Shown here: positions 30,493 to 40,495 of the stretch, piece by piece
Position numbering within the stretch: the first letter of the stretch is position 1
Layout: each line of letters opens with the position of its first letter
Assembly: GCA_037953745.1 (NCBI GenBank)
Contig: JBAKBP010001398.1
Coordinates: 62,001 to 126,000, forward strand
DNA from: Lithodes maja
Lineage: Eukaryota; Arthropoda; Malacostraca; Decapoda; Lithodidae
Direction of reading: 5' to 3'
DNA: 64,000 bases
Notes under the pieces: model-generated
What the model was told of the DNA's origin: nothing
Databases searched by the model: none
What the model saw: the letters and a program-made list of their open reading frames with translations, nothing else
Translations under genes and position numbers: made by a program

Positions 30493-30993
30493 TTATGTCA
30501 CTGCTGCTTCTTCTCGGATGGCGTTTTTTGATCCATGGCTGCGGACTGCTTCGTGTAGGAGACGACCCATGCATGCTGAACCCACAGGGTTTAGATGAGT
30601 GCCATCCTTGCGGAACAGAGTAGGCTGGTTGTAGAAGTTGTTCCAGAGGTTGATGAATTCAACTTCTTCCCTCAGACACAAATATTTTAGTCGGCTATTT
30701 GTGCTGAAGGCCTTGTCGTAGAATTTGTCAGGTGCGTCGATCTTGGGGAGAATGCCTGAGATGATTATATTCCTTGACTTGTTTTTGTAGTGCTGGATCA
30801 TCTTGCGATATTTCTCCATCAACTCTTCGGATCTGGTGCGCATGACGTCATTTGAACCAGCATGGATGACAAAAAGGGTATTTTCATTTGCATCTTTTGT
30901 GGTATCTTCGAAGGCTTCCACAATGTCGTCCAGTCCAGCTCCTGGGATGCAAAATCTTTTTCGCCGATTAGGGAGTCGTAGTTGTCGTAGTCG
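30493..30993 (-). pseudogene. LINE D ORF1: SGNH/GDSL-type esterase domain, 5'-truncated
   Basis: Predicted SGNH hydrolase of the kind carried by some CR1-type ORF1 proteins, where an esterase acting on lipids has been proposed. Visible are DSLIG (nucleophile Ser block) at the 5' edge, CIPGAGLDDI (Gly block), IHAGSND (Asn block) and DGTHLNPVG (Asp and His). A one-base shift separates DSLIG from the rest, so the open frame proper starts at 30921. It ends at TAA 30493-30495, overlapping ORF2 by about 80 bases. The in-frame TCA-AAA-AAC at 30523-30531 is a canonical -1 slip site. Confidence 0.75.
30523..30529 (-). promoter_or_regulatory. Candidate -1 ribosomal frameshift heptamer A_AAA_AAC, LINE D
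   Basis: In ORF1 frame the codons are TCA AAA AAC, which fits X_XXY_YYZ exactly. ORF2 lies in the -1 frame, which would be entered at this point, and the ORF1 stop is 27 bases further on. ORF2 also has an upstream ATG at 30574, so frameshifting is not the only way to express it. I see no obvious strong pseudoknot just downstream. Confidence 0.55.
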
Positions 30994-31006
30994 TAGTCGT
31001 AGTTAT

Positions 31007-32446
31007 TCGTAGTAGTAGGGAGTGGACTTCGTTCCATGTTGCTTGGGGCATCAATCTGCTGGTGAATAGGGGTGAGACGAGAACTCGAGCGGCGATATCT
31101 TTTGGCATTTTCTTGGACAAGTGCATGCGTATATCTTGTCTCGCTCTGGCTGCTTCATAAATAGCAGTCTTGACATCACCCGTGGTCATCAGAGAGTTGA
31201 CAAGGGATGCTCTCCTGATGAGATGAAGAGCTGCTCTGGATTTTTGTTCAGCGATGGAATCTGCCACCTGTCTCATGGAATTAGAGAGTTTCTGCCATGT
31301 GATGAAGCTTGATAGCAGTCTGTGGGCTTTTTGGCTTAGTCTAAAATCCTTGTCGATCAACGCCGGAGTAGGTGTAGAGATCATGGGGTCATTGGATGGC
31401 TTGCACACTATCTTTGGGGCTCTGAGATATTCCCAGAACTCCTGGGGAATAGAGTCGGAGTTGTGCACATACATTGTGGCAAATTGGTGATCATCTTGTG
31501 GGATCCTTTGGGGTGTAGTGTCCATACTGAACAGGGCAAATTTTTCTGCCCCAGATACCCATTCAGACCATGGGCCATAGCCTAAGGATGAAACCTCCAG
31601 CATGGGAATTTTACTTTCGGACATTTTCGTGGAGCATTGCACGTCTGTTGCGAGAGTGGATAGAGATTTAATGGCATTATGCCCATCAGCTTTATTCAAA
31701 TCCGACCATGGTTTGAAGCGCTTTCCCGAGGGGACTGCGGATGTCTGTGTGAACGTAAAGTACCTAGCGTCTGACATAGATGGGAGAGGTTTTATGATTA
31801 CGTCCAGTACAGTACTTGGTCGTGTGCGTCTTTTGCCCGGAGGTGTCGCAGTTCGTCCATTTCGATCACCCAGTCATTTGGGACTGGTATCAGTTCTGGA
31901 TGGCCTGTGTCCGCATCTTCAGTTGTTTCCACTGGTATTTGCTTCCAGTGACGGGAGTCCCCAAACAGAAGAGGGAAGGGTTTCTTGGAGATTTCCGGTT
32001 CTTGTTCAATAGGAGGGGGACGAATATGGGACAGGAATAGGTTACTGGGAAGGCCAGTGGCTTGAAGACTGGGCTGAGTGGAGGATGTCGGAGTGGGTGT
32101 TATTTCCTGATCATGCTGTTTGGGCTGGGCAGGTATCTGAGCTAGTGGGACTGGGTCGGGTGTGGCTGGTTGTAACATGGATGGGGACAGGGCCCTACAT
32201 TGAAGGTCCTGGATAGCCTTATCCATAGAAGCCAATTTCTGATGGAAGTTGTCCGTTAACTCGTTGGTCAATGATCTTATAGTTTCTTTCATCTCTCTCC
32301 ATAAGTCATTACGAGGGCTCAGTCTTGAATCTATGTCGGACTGGTGAGGTTCTTCTCCTAAATGGTCTCCCTGATAAGTGTGGGAGTCCTTGTCATTCCA
32401 ACTTTCGTCAGTGTGGCTGCTGGAATTGATGTCGTAGCACTCTATT
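31007..32446 (-). pseudogene. Element C gag, central part
   Basis: Joins in frame to the N-terminal part at 55022-55806 once G is removed, and to 26069-26475 once D is removed. It includes a Pro/Gln/Thr-rich linker and a conserved core shared with F: PVPNDWVIEM, GYGPWSEWV, IPQDDHQFATM, FWEYLRAPKI, DKDFRLSQKAHRLL, AARARQDIRMHLSKKMP and LVSPLFTSRLMP. A tandem AGTAC duplication (31806-31815) shifts the frame between DQVL and the following block. This core probably forms the gag multimerisation region, by inference. It has no known enzymatic motif. Confidence 0.75.
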
Positions 32447-32482
32447 TAGTAGTAGCCTCTACGTCTCCAACGTAGAGCTATA

Positions 32483-32990
32483 TTATAGGTTTGACTCCTG
32501 CAAGGAGATAAAGAAAACCTAATATTTAGTAGTGGCCCCGTAATCATTGACGATTATGCCTATTACATAAGGCTACCTTTCAAACGCTCATAAGCGTAGT
32601 TTGAATCTACCGCCGCAGAGCTCAGAGGAACCTTCATCATAAGCACACGCAAAATCACTCATGGTTCGTCTTTATGATTGGGTTCTCACTACGAAAAAAC
32701 TAAGTAACAAATAACAAAATAAAAATAAAATAAGAATAACTATTCATAAGCTTTCCATATTCCGTGGATGTACTTCTGTGGATTCTTGGACCAGACGCTG
32801 ACTAGCGCATCTTTCCGCCTTCACTGACATATCAAGTATACCAAAATCCTTAATACATCAACGAATGGGAAGGGGATGGTCGGGAGGGCCCCAGTCGTCA
32901 ATGATTACGGGGCCACTACTAAATATTAGGTTTTCTTTATCTCCTTGCAGGAGTCAAACCTATAATTTATTAGTGGCCCCTCCATCATTG
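32483..32990 (-). repeat. Element F 3' inverted terminal repeat and internal complementary region
   Basis: Starts ATTATAGGTTTGACTCCTG; 32526-32823 is the inverted match of 42494-42791. At 32880-32990 a block carries both outer ends fused in reverse complement (CAGGAGTCAAACCTATAAT next to TTATTAGTGGCCCC). This is the same plan as in C, with different sequence. Confidence 0.8.
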
Positions 32991-33659
32991 ACGATTATGC
33001 CTGATATCTAAGACTGGAGGGGGACAATTGTAATCATATCATAACCATTGCAAATAGAATAGGCAGATAATCAAACAACCACATTGTATTCTTACTTTGT
33101 AAAAAATTATATATTTATGTATAAACTTTATACAACATATAAAAAGGGGTACAAGCAGGGGCGTGCTTAAAGAAGCCTGCTTGAGGAAAAAAGGGTAACT
33201 ATGAGAATCTGTTCACAGATCTGAAAGTTAAAGGCACCCCACTTAAATTAAGTGGTGAAAAATAAAACTTTGTTTACATGTGCACATATAAACCCCATTA
33301 TTCTAATATGTACATTCCTTAAAATTAGACACAAAAATAAAATAAATTCTTGTACTATCGCAGATGTACTTACTAAAACGCTACTCGTAGTTGCAACTAC
33401 CGAGAACTCTTAAAATTAAATTGCTTCAACAGTGTATCCCACTTAAAGAAACCATTGTTGTACTACATCCATTGTACCTCAACAACATTTCCTGTAGACA
33501 TTACTACAGAGAAATTTTAATCACAACACTTATACATTGTATCACAGCTTGTATACTCTGTACATATCCTCCGGCGGGGTCTAGGGTGTCTTATGTTTCC
33601 CTGACTGCACCCCCCCCCCCTCTTTCGTAACCTAAACAATTAGTGACTTAGAGACCCAT
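32991..33659. other. Element F 3' untranslated region
   Basis: AT-rich, non-coding, with a 12-13-base C run near 33610. No other feature. Confidence 0.5.
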
Positions 33660-35222
33660 CTAGACCCTTTGCCGTAACGCTATACATGGCATTGATGGTT
33701 TGTCTAGTGCTACCGACAGGTATCGAGTCAAAAACGTATGATTTGAAGCCCATAGTTGAGTAGTAGCTATGTCTTCAACAGAATTTTTTTTTTGAAAACG
33801 TAAAGATACTGCCCATTTGCGTAAATCGTGGGGCCTACCCACTACGCCGGGATTACTCTCTTTAACCCGGGAGCTGCGGGGAGACTCTTAAGAGTTCCCC
33901 CGGCGGACTGCGGGAAGACTCTTGAGAGTAAGTAAAATAAAAAATCAACTTTTGACATCGAAAATTATTTTTTTTTTTATTTTTGGCCCCTGGGCCATGC
34001 AAAATCTCAGTCCTCTACCTCCCCTCCTTCCCCACTTTCCTCCTCTCCTTCAGTTATCACCTATTTTCCCTATTATTCCCTTATTCTGAGGTATATTTTC
34101 GTGCTAACATTAGCGAGTTGCAAGCAGGGTGTTGTGATCACTGATGGCAAGCGAGTGCAAGAGAGAGAGAGAGAGTATCGATCGACTGTGTCTCAGTGGC
34201 CTTGGGGGAAATTGGCGGGAAAGCAGTTTGCCTCACCCATACATTATACAACTCGCGGGCTATATCTCCGATTTTGACCATCCAAACGCTGTTTTCACTC
34301 GTTTTATTGTTGTTTCAGGTTAATACCTTTATAATCAACCCATAATAGGCGCATATGGATAATTATTAATGCTATTAATGGTACAATGAATATTTTAGTG
34401 ACGGAAACACCTCAAATACGTCAGCACAGGGGGACGTTTTCAATTACCCCCATGCGCACTTGTTAGGTTAATGACTTCTACTAGCAGAGAGGCCATTTTA
34501 CGTTTCATTAATCTTTTACCTTTACTCGATACCCATAAAGCACCTTGTTGGTTAAGAGGTGCCACTCTCATATATTTGGTTAAAGCTTGTACAGGACACA
34601 AATTATGGTGCACTTTACCCCGTTTCAACGCCGGCACCGTGAACTCTGAGAAAACATGTTCACTATGTTCATTCTTGGCGATGAACCCTGGGGAAGATGC
34701 AATATGAATGCAATAATTTAGTCTACCAAACCTTATGCAATTAGGGGTGTTGCTCATTGCCGCCAGCTCAGACACCCTGTTACCAGTTGCCAAAGCCATA
34801 AGGAACACAGCCTTTTTTAATAGTAATTCAAAATCTGCCGTATTCTGATACAGATGGGAATGAAGCAAATATAACGCTTTGTCAAGAGACCAGGTAGGCA
34901 TGAGCTGACGGGGAGGTGGGCGGAGTTTGAAGCATGCTGTCATGAAACCCATTTCTTCCGCTTGTGGTATGGTTAGACCTGTAAGGTCAAAGAATGGCAC
35001 CCTGATAGCTGTTAAGTGATTTTTTAGAGTCACCACAGATAGACGTTTCTGTTCAAACAAATATTATAAATAATTAAAAACTAATGCCACCGAAGGTACT
35101 GTCTGTTCTGTTCTAACTATCCAAGAAGTAAAGGACTGCCAATGAGATTGATATTGCCTCTTGGTAGATTGTGTGTAGTCTGTGTACTGATTCATAAATT
35201 TATGTCACGGTTCTACCATACA
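33660..35222 (-). pseudogene. Element F tyrosine recombinase, interrupted by T3
   Basis: The N-terminal SAM-like domain (NQYTDYTQSTKRQYQSHW region) has one internal stop near 35065. The catalytic domain keeps ATGNRVSELAAMS (Arg), HDLRKWAVS (His, Arg) and FLTRYLSVA (Tyr). T3 (33866-34467) cuts between LLVEVI and the HDLRK block; removing it restores the frame. The gene ends after PCIALRQRV at 33660. A frameshift near 35205 separates the overlapping start region (HDWQPKDLADFCIVDI) from the body. Its role is integration of circular element DNA. Confidence 0.8.
33866..34467 (+). mobile_element. TTAA-flanked element T3, copy 2 (602 bp), in F recombinase
   Basis: Flanked by TTAA (33862-33865 and 34468-34471), with the same ends as copy 1 apart from TTGTTAGG in place of TTCAGAGG on the right. 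It interrupts the recombinase gene, and excision is frame-restoring. Its T-run is shorter than in the other copies. Confidence 0.85.
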
Positions 35223-37033
35223 GCGTTAACCACTTGGCCTCCTGAATGTCCACAATGCAAAAGTCAGCGAGGTCTTTAGGTTGCCAATCGTGTCTAAGTG
35301 GAAATACCCGACCGGGAGCGACACCGGGTTCGGGCACCACATTATCAATTGCTGGTACCACAACTGCGCTGGCCACAGGGGCGCGATTAACGAGACTACG
35401 CCTCGATAATCCTGTAGTTTGTTGACTACGTGGCACATTAGAGAAGCGTCTGGTGGCGGAAACAGATAAATGGAACTCCACATGTTCCAATCCATCACCA
35501 ATGTGTCGGGCCCCCCCACCGGCGTTAATGTCCGGCGTGTGAGGTACCGAGGGAGTTTGTGATTCTCCTCTGATGCAAACAGATCCACTTGTGGACGGTA
35601 AGGCTCTGCAATCATTTGATCGAAAATGTTCTGCTTGAGTGCCCACTCTACCGTTGTGCTCTGTCTCCGAGACAGAGCATCTGCCCAGACGTTTGCTATG
35701 CCTGGGAGATATGATGCATGAAGATGAATTGTTCAGCTTGTCGGCTAGAACAAAAATCTTTTCTGACACGTCTAGCAACTTCCAAGACCTCGTTAACCCT
35801 TGTTTCTGAATGCAGTGAACTGCATTGAGATTGTCCATCCTGAAGGCCACCGATTTTTCCCGTAAAGTAGAGCCGTGAACTTGAAGGAAATACAAGGGGA
35901 CTAGTAATTCTTTTACATTTATGTGGGAGGTTTCTGAATGGGACCAAAGCACTTGACCCTGATGCCCGAGGTTTGACTGAAAGCCCCAACCTATCGTCCC
36001 TGACGCATCCGTGTCCACCCATACCGTCGGCGGAGGAGAGGTCCATGACATGACTGAGTGCAACACTTCCCTCTTCGCCCAGACCGCTAGTAAGCTGTGT
36101 ATTAATGTTGGTATAGGCCAAAATGTTCCCGCCGGTAATAGTGGGAAATATTTGTTGCCCTCCAAGATTAAACGTTTGGCTTTCAACCGGCCCAACTTCA
36201 CAGTTAGTTGAACCCAGTTGAGAGAACCGACTAGAGATTCCCTGAGTCTCTGTGTCGTAGTCAGACTGTGGAGAAACAAAAAAAAAATTGCGAAATCTGT
36301 TTCGATTGTCCACACTCTGACTCAGAGTGAGAGACGCTGTGTCCCAGACCAGCCCTATCCACTGAATTACTCGTGAGGGAACAAGGTTTGACTTTACTAA
36401 GTTAACCTTGAATCCTAGAGATTTGACATGGTTTAACGTAATGTTGACATGAGTGTTGCATAACTTTTCTGTCTCTGCCACCACCAGCCAGTCGTCCAGA
36501 TACCACAAGATCCTGATCCCCTGTTCTAAAATGGGCATCAGGGCTTGCCGGACTAATTTTGTGAATATGCGTGGCGCTAGGTTCAATCCAAACGGCATCC
36601 TTTGAAAGACATAAGTCTGATGCGTTATTCTTAAAGCCAGAAATTTTTGAAATCTCTTGTTTACCAGGACGTGCCAATACGCGTCTGTCAGGTCTAATGA
36701 AAACATCCACCCTCCCGGCGGAAGCGTTAGCCTGATTTGATTCACTGTCAGCATCCTGAAGGACACGTTGTGAATGTGGAGATTCAAATAAGACAGGTCT
36801 ACGACCGGTCTCATCTGAATACTGTCCCTTTTTGGTACTAGAAATAGTTTGGATGTAAACACCGGGTAAGTCGGAGGGACTGGGATAATGACACTCTTGG
36901 TAATCATCTCCTGAACTAGTGACTCCACCTCTAAAGAAACATGATTGGCCTTTGTCGGCTGACGTAAGTGAGGTCGCCGGAGCCACTGCCAAGTGATGCC
37001 TTTGCGTACCACAGTCCTCGCCCATGTTCTTAA

Positions 37034-37144
37034 CCCGGGAACTGCGGGGAGACTCTTAAGAGTTCCCCCGGCGGACTGAGGGGAGACTCTTATGAGTGAG
37101 TGAAAAAAAATCCACTTTTGACATCGATTTTTTTTTATTTTTTT

Positions 37145-37179
<35 letters not shown>

Positions 37180-37665
37180 GCCCCTGGGCCATGCAAAAAC
37201 TCAGTCCTCTACCTCCCCTCCTTCCCCACTTTCCTCCTCTCCTTCAGTTATCACCTATTTTCCCTGTTATTCCCTTATTCTGAGGTATATTTTCGTGCTA
37301 ACATTAGCGAGTTGCAAGCAGGGTGTTGTCATCACTGATGGCAAGCGAGTGCAAGAGAGAGAGAGAGAGTATCGATCGACTGTGTCTCAGTGGCCTTGGG
37401 GGAAATTGGCGGGAAAGTAGCTTGCCTCACCCATACATTATACAACTCGCGGGCTATATCTCCGATTTTGACAATCCAAACGCTGTTTTCACTTGTTTTA
37501 TTGTTGTTTCAGGTTAATACCTTTATAATCAACCCATAATAGGTGCATATGGATAAGTATTAATGCTATTTATTAATGGCACAATGAATATTTTAGTGAC
37601 GGAAACACCTCAAATACGTCAGCACAGGGGGACGTTTCCAATTACCCCCATGCGCACTTCAGAGG
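37034..37665 (+). mobile_element. TTAA-flanked element T3, copy 3 (632 bp), at F gag-RT boundary
   Basis: Flanked by TTAA (37030-37033 and 37666-37669). Ends CCCGGGAACTGCGG and GCGCACTTCAGAGG. It separates the RT start segment from the WARTVVRKG block and is frame-restoring on removal. It has a long T-run of over 40 bases broken by A. Confidence 0.85.
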
Positions 37666-37782
37666 TTAATGGCCATGCCTGATGACACGCCCGGAATGAC
37701 CCAGTTAGCAGACTGGGGTTCGCCGGCTGGACTACCCTCTGTTCCAACACGCTTTTGACTGGCCCCGGGAGTGAGAGAGACC

Positions 37783-40495
37783 TTATTTTTTTGCTGGTGG
37801 TGGTGTACTCTTGGACGACTGGCTGGGTTTGGCTGGAGGTGGGCCCTGACCTGGTCGTTGGTGAAACCTGTGGCCTTTACCTGAGAATTTACCCTGTTTA
37901 TACCTGACTTGAGCCTGACCCTGGGTGGAAGGGGACTTTGGCTGATGAAAAGGCTTAGACCCACTAGCTTGAGCTTTCGAAACTGGTTTGGGCTTAGGGA
38001 AAGTGAAGGTAGGCTTCTTAGGTTGAGAGGAACTTTGTTTGAATGCTTGTGCCATATTGAAAACAGTCTTCCAAACTGCTGGTGAAATCAAAGAAGGAGT
38101 TAGAACTGGAGACAGAACTACTTGGCTTGCAATACGGTCAGGAAGTTTCTTTACTAAGAACATCCTCAGATCCTGCCTTGCTCGAACTGCCTCTAATAAG
38201 GCTGTCCGAATATCTCCTAAAGACTGAATGGAAGTTTGGAGAAGCAAGCGCCGGGAAAGTTCAATGGCCTTCCTGACTTCCGCAGCTTCGATCGCCTGAG
38301 AAGAGCGTAACATAGACTTTGTTACTTGCTGGGTAACAATATATTGTGAAAACAGTCTAAACGCTTTTCCTCTTAACCTAAACTCGCGGTCTAGGTGAGC
38401 TGGGGAAGGCGTGCTAAAAGGATCTTTTAATTCGCACAAATTGATTTTAGGGGCAGCCAAGAAATCAAACAAAGCAGAGGGGACTCCGCCGGCACTAAAA
38501 ACTGGAAGAGAGAACCAAGTATGGTGTTCTTGAGGGATTTGGTGAGAAGATTTTGAAGTGAAAGTAGTGGCAAAATTTTGAGCCTCTGTTTCCCATTCCA
38601 CCCAAGGTCCTGTACCCAACTGCCCCACCTGCAAGACTGGATTAGAGGCTGAGTCTGTGATTGGAAACATATCCAACTCCGGCGTCAAAGCAGAAAGTGC
38701 CTTGATGTTGTTAAAGCCATCATTCTTAGTCCAGTCAGAAAATAGCTTTGAAGCTGAGGCAGGGGGTAGGGCTGGTGTTGATGCATACACAAAAAAGTCA
38801 TGGTTATAATAACTTGGAATGGCCTTAATATGAACATCTAAAACATTTCCTTGACTATCCAATGCTCTGAGTTTTCTGGACTTATTGCCTTGGATTACCC
38901 ACTCATGTGGTACAGGGAGATCCCCCGAAATAGTAGCTTATGCTGCCTCTGGCTTAGTTGGTAACATTGCTACCCATGACTCATCAGGCCTGTATAAAAG
39001 AGGCATAGCTCCTTTTTTGACTGGTGCCTTGTCTAAAGGGGGGGGGGGGGGGAGTTATGTCTGATATGACTCGCACATTGGAAGTAGTGAGAGCTGCTGT
39101 GCCTGGCACATTGGAAATTGGGTCTGACACAAGAGGAGGGTTAGGTATTTTAGCTAAAGCAATGGATGTAGCCAGAGGTCGCACATTCGTCGACGTCGCG
39201 GGAGCTCCCGTACCAACTGTAGGAGTTTCCGGCGTAGGGCCAAAGAACTTATTAAGTGCATTCAATAGTAATCCATAAATCTCTTCTGTAGTTACATACC
39301 TAGCAGATGACGAACTCCGTGGAGATTCGACAGTACCCTGAGAGTTATCTAGATGGTGACCTGACTCTTCAACTTCCATCTCTGAGACCAGAGAACGCTA
39401 TTCTTCATCCCTTAAGTCTGGCCTATCATGGGAAGATCCCGCCGAAGCCGGGACCTCCACATGCCGCCATGTTAAATCTGGGATAGAAGATGGTACATCG
39501 GCATCCCGGTGGACGTCAGCCACTACTTGCGACACAAAAGGATGTGTGCTGTCCTGCCAGGGCTGTGAGTATCGCCATACACCTTGGCTGTGTCTGTTAC
39601 TCGCTTGCGAACCTGGTATACTCTCCAATTGGGAGCCCTCACCCGAGCACCCTAGAGGTTTATAGTTTCCATAAGATACTTCTAAATCTGAGACTGACAC
39701 ACGTGACCTGGTAGAACAAGCATGAATATCAGGTGATGAAATGTCCGCCGGGGCATCCTCCACCACATTCTCTGACTCCACCCCCGACCTGTCAGATTGG
39801 ACGTTAGACTTGGTGGGGGTATAGGCAGAAAGCGGGGTACCAGGCTCCGGCGACAGCCGTGAGTCCTTTCGCGCCGGAGGATCCCTTTTGGATGATTTAT
39901 GACTCCTACTAGACTTATGTTTAGTTCTAGTAATGTCTTTAGGTCCCCTACTGTCTTCCTTTTTCCTCTTCTTTGGAGGTGAAGCAGAGTGGCCCGAAGC
40001 TTTCACCTGCTTCCTCAGGGGTGACCTTGATTTGGACCTCGTCGCCGTTGCCGAGGGTGACGGTGAGCGAGGCCTCTTAGATTTGCCAGGGGAGGGTGTG
40101 GTAACCTGTCCCCGCCCAGTCTCTGAGGTCTTACGTGCACGTATCTTATACTTAGGGGGGGCATGTTTGATAATTAATAGCTCCCAAAGCTCAAGGTTAT
40201 CACATTGCAATGCTCTATGTGCTACATTTGTTGAATAAGTAGCGAGAAGTTGTTTCACTTCTTGCAAAGCCACCGCCGCAGTATTATCCTTTTGAATTAA
40301 AATTTTAACACTTAAGAGGTTACAAATAGTGCAATTCTTTGTCACCCATATCCCCCGTGACCTATCGAGGCATTTAACATATTTAATGCAGAGCTTGTGT
40401 GCAAAAATAGGGATACCTGAGCATAACGGCGTTGAACATAAAGCAATGAGAGGTTCTAGTGCCAACATGACAGAGACTGGCGGAAATCTACCCAC
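37783..40495 (-). pseudogene. Element F gag: Cys/His motif, SR-like region, core
   Basis: About 900 codons. Residues about 20-57 carry C-x4-C-x7-H-x2-C-x5-C-x12-C-x2-C, the same spacing as in C. Then comes an Arg/Ser/Lys/Pro-rich stretch (RSPSPS, RSKSRSP, KHKSSRSHKSSKR). The conserved core has PVPHEWVIQGN, GTGPWVEWE, IPQEHHTWFS, FDFLAAPKI, DREFRLRGKAFRLF and EAVRARQDLRMFLVKKLP, then a Ser/Pro/Lys/Gln-rich tail. Breaks: TAG near 39398, a frameshift at a 15-base C run (39038-39052) and one more stop near 38940. The ATG at 40495 was chosen because it precedes the Cys motif. The stop at 37783-37785 directly follows a slippery heptamer. Confidence 0.75.
37786..37792 (-). promoter_or_regulatory. 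Candidate -1 frameshift heptamer A_AAA_AAA at F gag-RT junction
   Basis: In gag frame: GCA AAA AAA TAA. The seven A obey X_XXY_YYZ and the gag stop follows at once. The RT lies in the -1 frame and has no ATG before its core. The homologous junction in C has only six A and an ATGA overlap, so the two elements may differ in mechanism. Confidence 0.6.

Larger units (their letters stand above)
26706..30574 (-). pseudogene. LINE D ORF2: endonuclease and reverse transcriptase
   Basis: The frame opens by ATG 30574, or by a -1 shift at 30523-30529. Endonuclease blocks: FYANARSIRNKF, TESWLN, NGGGVLLYV, YRPP, FGDFNLP, a TAA in place of Gln near 29821, FVRTPTRGNNVLDIVL, then after the L2 fragment SNSDHRTITF (intact SDH). 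RT blocks: NKTPGPDTISPRV, a short deletion or frameshift near 28690, WKLANVTPILKKG, YLDFQKAFDKVPH, GVP-stop-GSVLGP (TAG, near 28242) and FADDTK (about 28160). After T3 the C-terminal domain runs to TAA near 26706. The damage is modest: two stops, one small deletion and two insertions. Confidence 0.8.
26476..31006 (-). mobile_element. LINE D, CR1-like, with esterase ORF1 (4.5 kb)
   Basis: Flanked by the 11-bp duplication TCGTAGTAGTA (26465-26475 and 31007-31017). Minus-strand order is ORF1 (SGNH esterase), ORF2 (endonuclease-RT), then a short 3' UTR. The 5' end starts just before the esterase GDSL-like block, so this copy is 5'-truncated. It is inserted in C's gag, and removal restores gag in frame. 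It is itself interrupted by an L2 fragment (29494-29753) and T3 (27259-27886). Confidence 0.85.
35226..37792 (-). pseudogene. Element F reverse transcriptase-RNase H polyprotein
   Basis: Entered from gag by a -1 shift at 37786-37792. No ATG precedes the RT core in this frame. After T3 is removed the frame runs into RTWARTVVRKGITWQWL, FLVPKRDSIQMRPVVDLS, LDLTDAYWH, MPFGLNLAPRIF and the catalytic WYLDDWLV (about 36500). A frameshift near 36290 leads to the RNase H: VDTDASGTIGWG, INVKELL, RMDNLNA, then a second frameshift near 35720 and ADALSRRQ. The DLFAS, IYLFPPPD and APLWPAQLWY blocks end the polyprotein, overlapping the recombinase. Catalytic residues are all present; two frameshifts inactivate it. 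Confidence 0.8.
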
